From positions 1-7,700 of the forward strand of contig JALHEL010000076.1 of NCBI GenBank assembly GCA_022837205.1: a stretch of 7,700 nt of DNA, in the 5' to 3' direction. Below the pieces are notes generated by a model, which was not told the origin of the DNA, made no database searches, and worked only from the letters and a program-made list of their open reading frames with translations. This document shows positions 6,188-7,700 of this stretch, in pieces. Within the stretch, counting starts at the first letter, position 1. Every line of letters starts with the position of its first letter. This DNA comes from Leptolinea sp. (lineage in GTDB: Bacteria; Chloroflexota; Anaerolineae; Anaerolineales; Anaerolineaceae). Both the position numbers and the translations under genes were made by a program.

Positions 6188-7700
6188 TCATTTTATATTT
6201 CCCGATGGTTTCTTCTCTGATTTCCGCCCCGACGAATCTTCGCTGATGATATTCAGCAGGGTTTGTCCTGTTCCGACGTTATAGTTACTGAAGGCATATA
6301 ATCCCTCCCTATGATTATTGATCACCAAAACGAACGGTTTTCTTTCATCTCCCACTCCCATCAACAGATGGAACTCTTTCAGATAACGGGGATTATCCAT
6401 AATCAAAACTCTGGTTCCGGGGATGGCTTGCAACACTTTTTGCAGCGTCGGATTTTGGAGTCCCCGGCGATCATCCAAAACAATCATGACCCCTAAATCG
6501 GGCGAACGATACTTTTCCGCCAAACGGATCCACTCATTAAACAGATGTTCGGTGGGTTCTTTGCCGGGGTCGGCAAAGGCAAGAATGGTATAATCCTCTC
6601 GCAATTCGGAATACAGATCGGTATTCTCACCTGATTCACTCATTAATGGGACATTTTCGATTTTGGCATATTTCAGCTTGCCGAGAATGTCCTCTTTCGC
6701 CAAATCAACCGGTAGAACAACACTCTGATTTTCCGGTACCGATATAAAATACACCTTGCATTTCACGCTGCCGTCGATTTGGCGTACAGTTGTAATTACA
6801 CGATACTCACCGGCTTCGACCGGTAACTCCCATATCTCTCCGATTGTTTGATTCCAATAAACCAGGCTGTGATACACCCCCGCGGAAAATTTTCCGATCG
6901 AGATTTGGCTGAAGTAATTCAAATCCTTCCCGCTTTGGTTTCGGATAATCAGTCGGGAATTGTTTCGATCGACCGGTTTTGAATCTTCACCGATTCCGCA
7001 ATATTTTTCGCCGTCGTAAAATTCTTTCCGGCCGGTGGAGCTGTTTATTCGCGCGGGAATTCCCAAACTCCTTGCGGCACTGACAAATAAGATATCCAAT
7101 GAATGGGAATCACAAATTCCGGTAGAAAGGATATTTTTTGCGTCACAAACCAAAGAATCATATCCATACTCATCCTGAAGAATGACAGCCTTTCGTAAAT
7201 AATCCCATAGCTGGGAAGCTGAACGAATCGGTTCCGAAAATCGGTCAAAAAATACTTTCAATTGTTTCCGCTGCGGTAAAATCATTTCATTTTCAATCCG
7301 AGGTGCCAAAACGGAATGAATATAGACATCTTCCGGAAATAAGCCCTTATAAGGAAGAGAAGCTTCCAAATATTCTTTCAGTGTTTCTGAAGTGATATCG
7401 ACAAAGTCCTTTTCACGCAAAGTATTCAGAATTGCCGCTTTATCCGCTGTCGTGAAGGAGTCGCACTGTAAAAAGTCAATTATCTCGTCGAAATTTCCTT
7501 TGGCATCCGTAAGGTATTGCTTCACCAAAGATTTGTCCCAATCCGAATCGAGTTTGAGATTTTTCAGCACCGGATTTTCTGCAAAGCTCATTTCGGTTTG
7601 CAACCGAACCCGGTTGCAATGCTCTAAACGTTTCTCATGCATTTCTGCTGTTTCCCGCGAAATTTCAACCGGATTCGATAAATCCTCAGCGGGTGGAATC
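6188..7700 (-). CDS. Large transglutaminase-like/thioredoxin-like protein, C-terminal part (5' end beyond window)
   Basis: At least 503 residues are visible; numbering below counts from the internal ATG at 7642. The frame stays open for 19 more codons to the right edge, and that ATG lacks a good ribosome binding site, so the true start is probably outside. From recall, the family is around 850-900 aa. A helical stretch (about 25-155) leads to a transglutaminase-like core at about 155-210 with GICDSHSLDILFVSAARSLG (175-194) and GIPARI (194-199). A beta-rich segment (about 228-312, with ELPVEAGEY at 272-280) precedes a thioredoxin-like domain (about 345-468). Aligned on GIPAR, the usual catalytic Cys falls at S179, and no HAW-type His follows, so the core is probably inactive. 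The thioredoxin-like part has DPGKEP (358-363) where CXXC would sit. A binding or structural role is more likely than catalysis; the biological function is unknown. It is 56 nt upstream of oppA on the same strand. Confidence 0.75.
   Translation of the reverse strand, partial: IPPAEDLSNPVEISRETAEMHEKRLEHCNRVRLQTEMSFAENPVLKNLKLDSDWDKSLVKQYLTDAKGNFDEIIDFLQCDSFTTADKAAILNTLREKDFVDITSETLKEYLEASLPYKGLFPEDVYIHSVLAPRIENEMILPQRKQLKVFFDRFSEPIRSASQLWDYLRKAVILQDEYGYDSLVCDAKNILSTGICDSHSLDILFVSAARSLGIPARINSSTGRKEFYDGEKYCGIGEDSKPVDRNNSRLIIRNQSGKDLNYFSQISIGKFSAGVYHSLVYWNQTIGEIWELPVEAGEYRVITTVRQIDGSVKCKVYFISVPENQSVVLPVDLAKEDILGKLKYAKIENVPLMSESGENTDLYSELREDYTILAFADPGKEPTEHLFNEWIRLAEKYRSPDLGVMIVLDDRRGLQNPTLQKVLQAIPGTRVLIMDNPRYLKEFHLLMGVGDERKPFVLVINNHREGLYAFSNYNVGTGQTLLNIISEDSSGRKSEKKPSGNIK

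Noticed and set aside
6132..6240. Possible sigma-70 promoter upstream of oppA using TATAAA or TATATT
   Set aside because: No matching -35 box at proper spacing, and TATATT would place the transcript start at the oppA start codon. AT-richness alone explains these hexamers.

Overview
The window carries one run of genes, all transcribed from the minus strand (right to left), and every gene continues in the same direction. From upstream to downstream these are: the 3' part of a large gene for a transglutaminase-like/thioredoxin-like protein (open at the right edge), a complete five-gene oligopeptide-type ABC importer in canonical order oppA-oppB-oppC-oppD-oppF, and the 5' end of a GH29 alpha-L-fucosidase gene cut by the left edge. 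No RNA genes, CRISPR arrays, insertion sequences or tRNAs were seen.

The host looks like a bacterium with strong purine-rich Shine-Dalgarno sites (AAGGAG, AGGAGG), moderate GC and a lipoprotein-anchored substrate-binding protein. This best fits a Bacillota (Firmicutes-like) organism. The affiliation is inferred, and other lineages rich in Opp-type importers (Thermotogota, Spirochaetota) are not excluded. The transglutaminase-like protein resembles a family I associate with gut and anaerobic bacteria, and GH29 fucosidases are common in organisms that use host or plant glycans.

Region by region: 7700-6188 encodes at least 503 residues of a protein with a degenerate transglutaminase core followed by a thioredoxin-like fold without a CXXC motif. 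A 56-nt gap with a perfect 8-bp inverted repeat separates it from oppA. OppA (577 aa) is a lipoprotein with an unusually long Thr/Glu/Val-rich tether. A 220-nt spacer with two hairpins follows, and then oppB, oppC, oppD and oppF are tightly packed (gaps of 3 and 8 nt, then an 11-nt overlap). A 45-nt gap leads to the fucosidase.

Working model (inference): OppA captures a ligand outside the membrane, OppB/OppC form the channel and OppD/OppF power import. The fucosidase has no visible signal peptide and directly follows oppF, so it may remove L-fucose from imported material in the cytoplasm. This raises the possibility that the 'peptide' importer handles fucosylated glycopeptides or oligosaccharides. 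The OppA sequence itself, which retains the Asp associated with binding the peptide amino terminus, still argues for peptide-like ligands.
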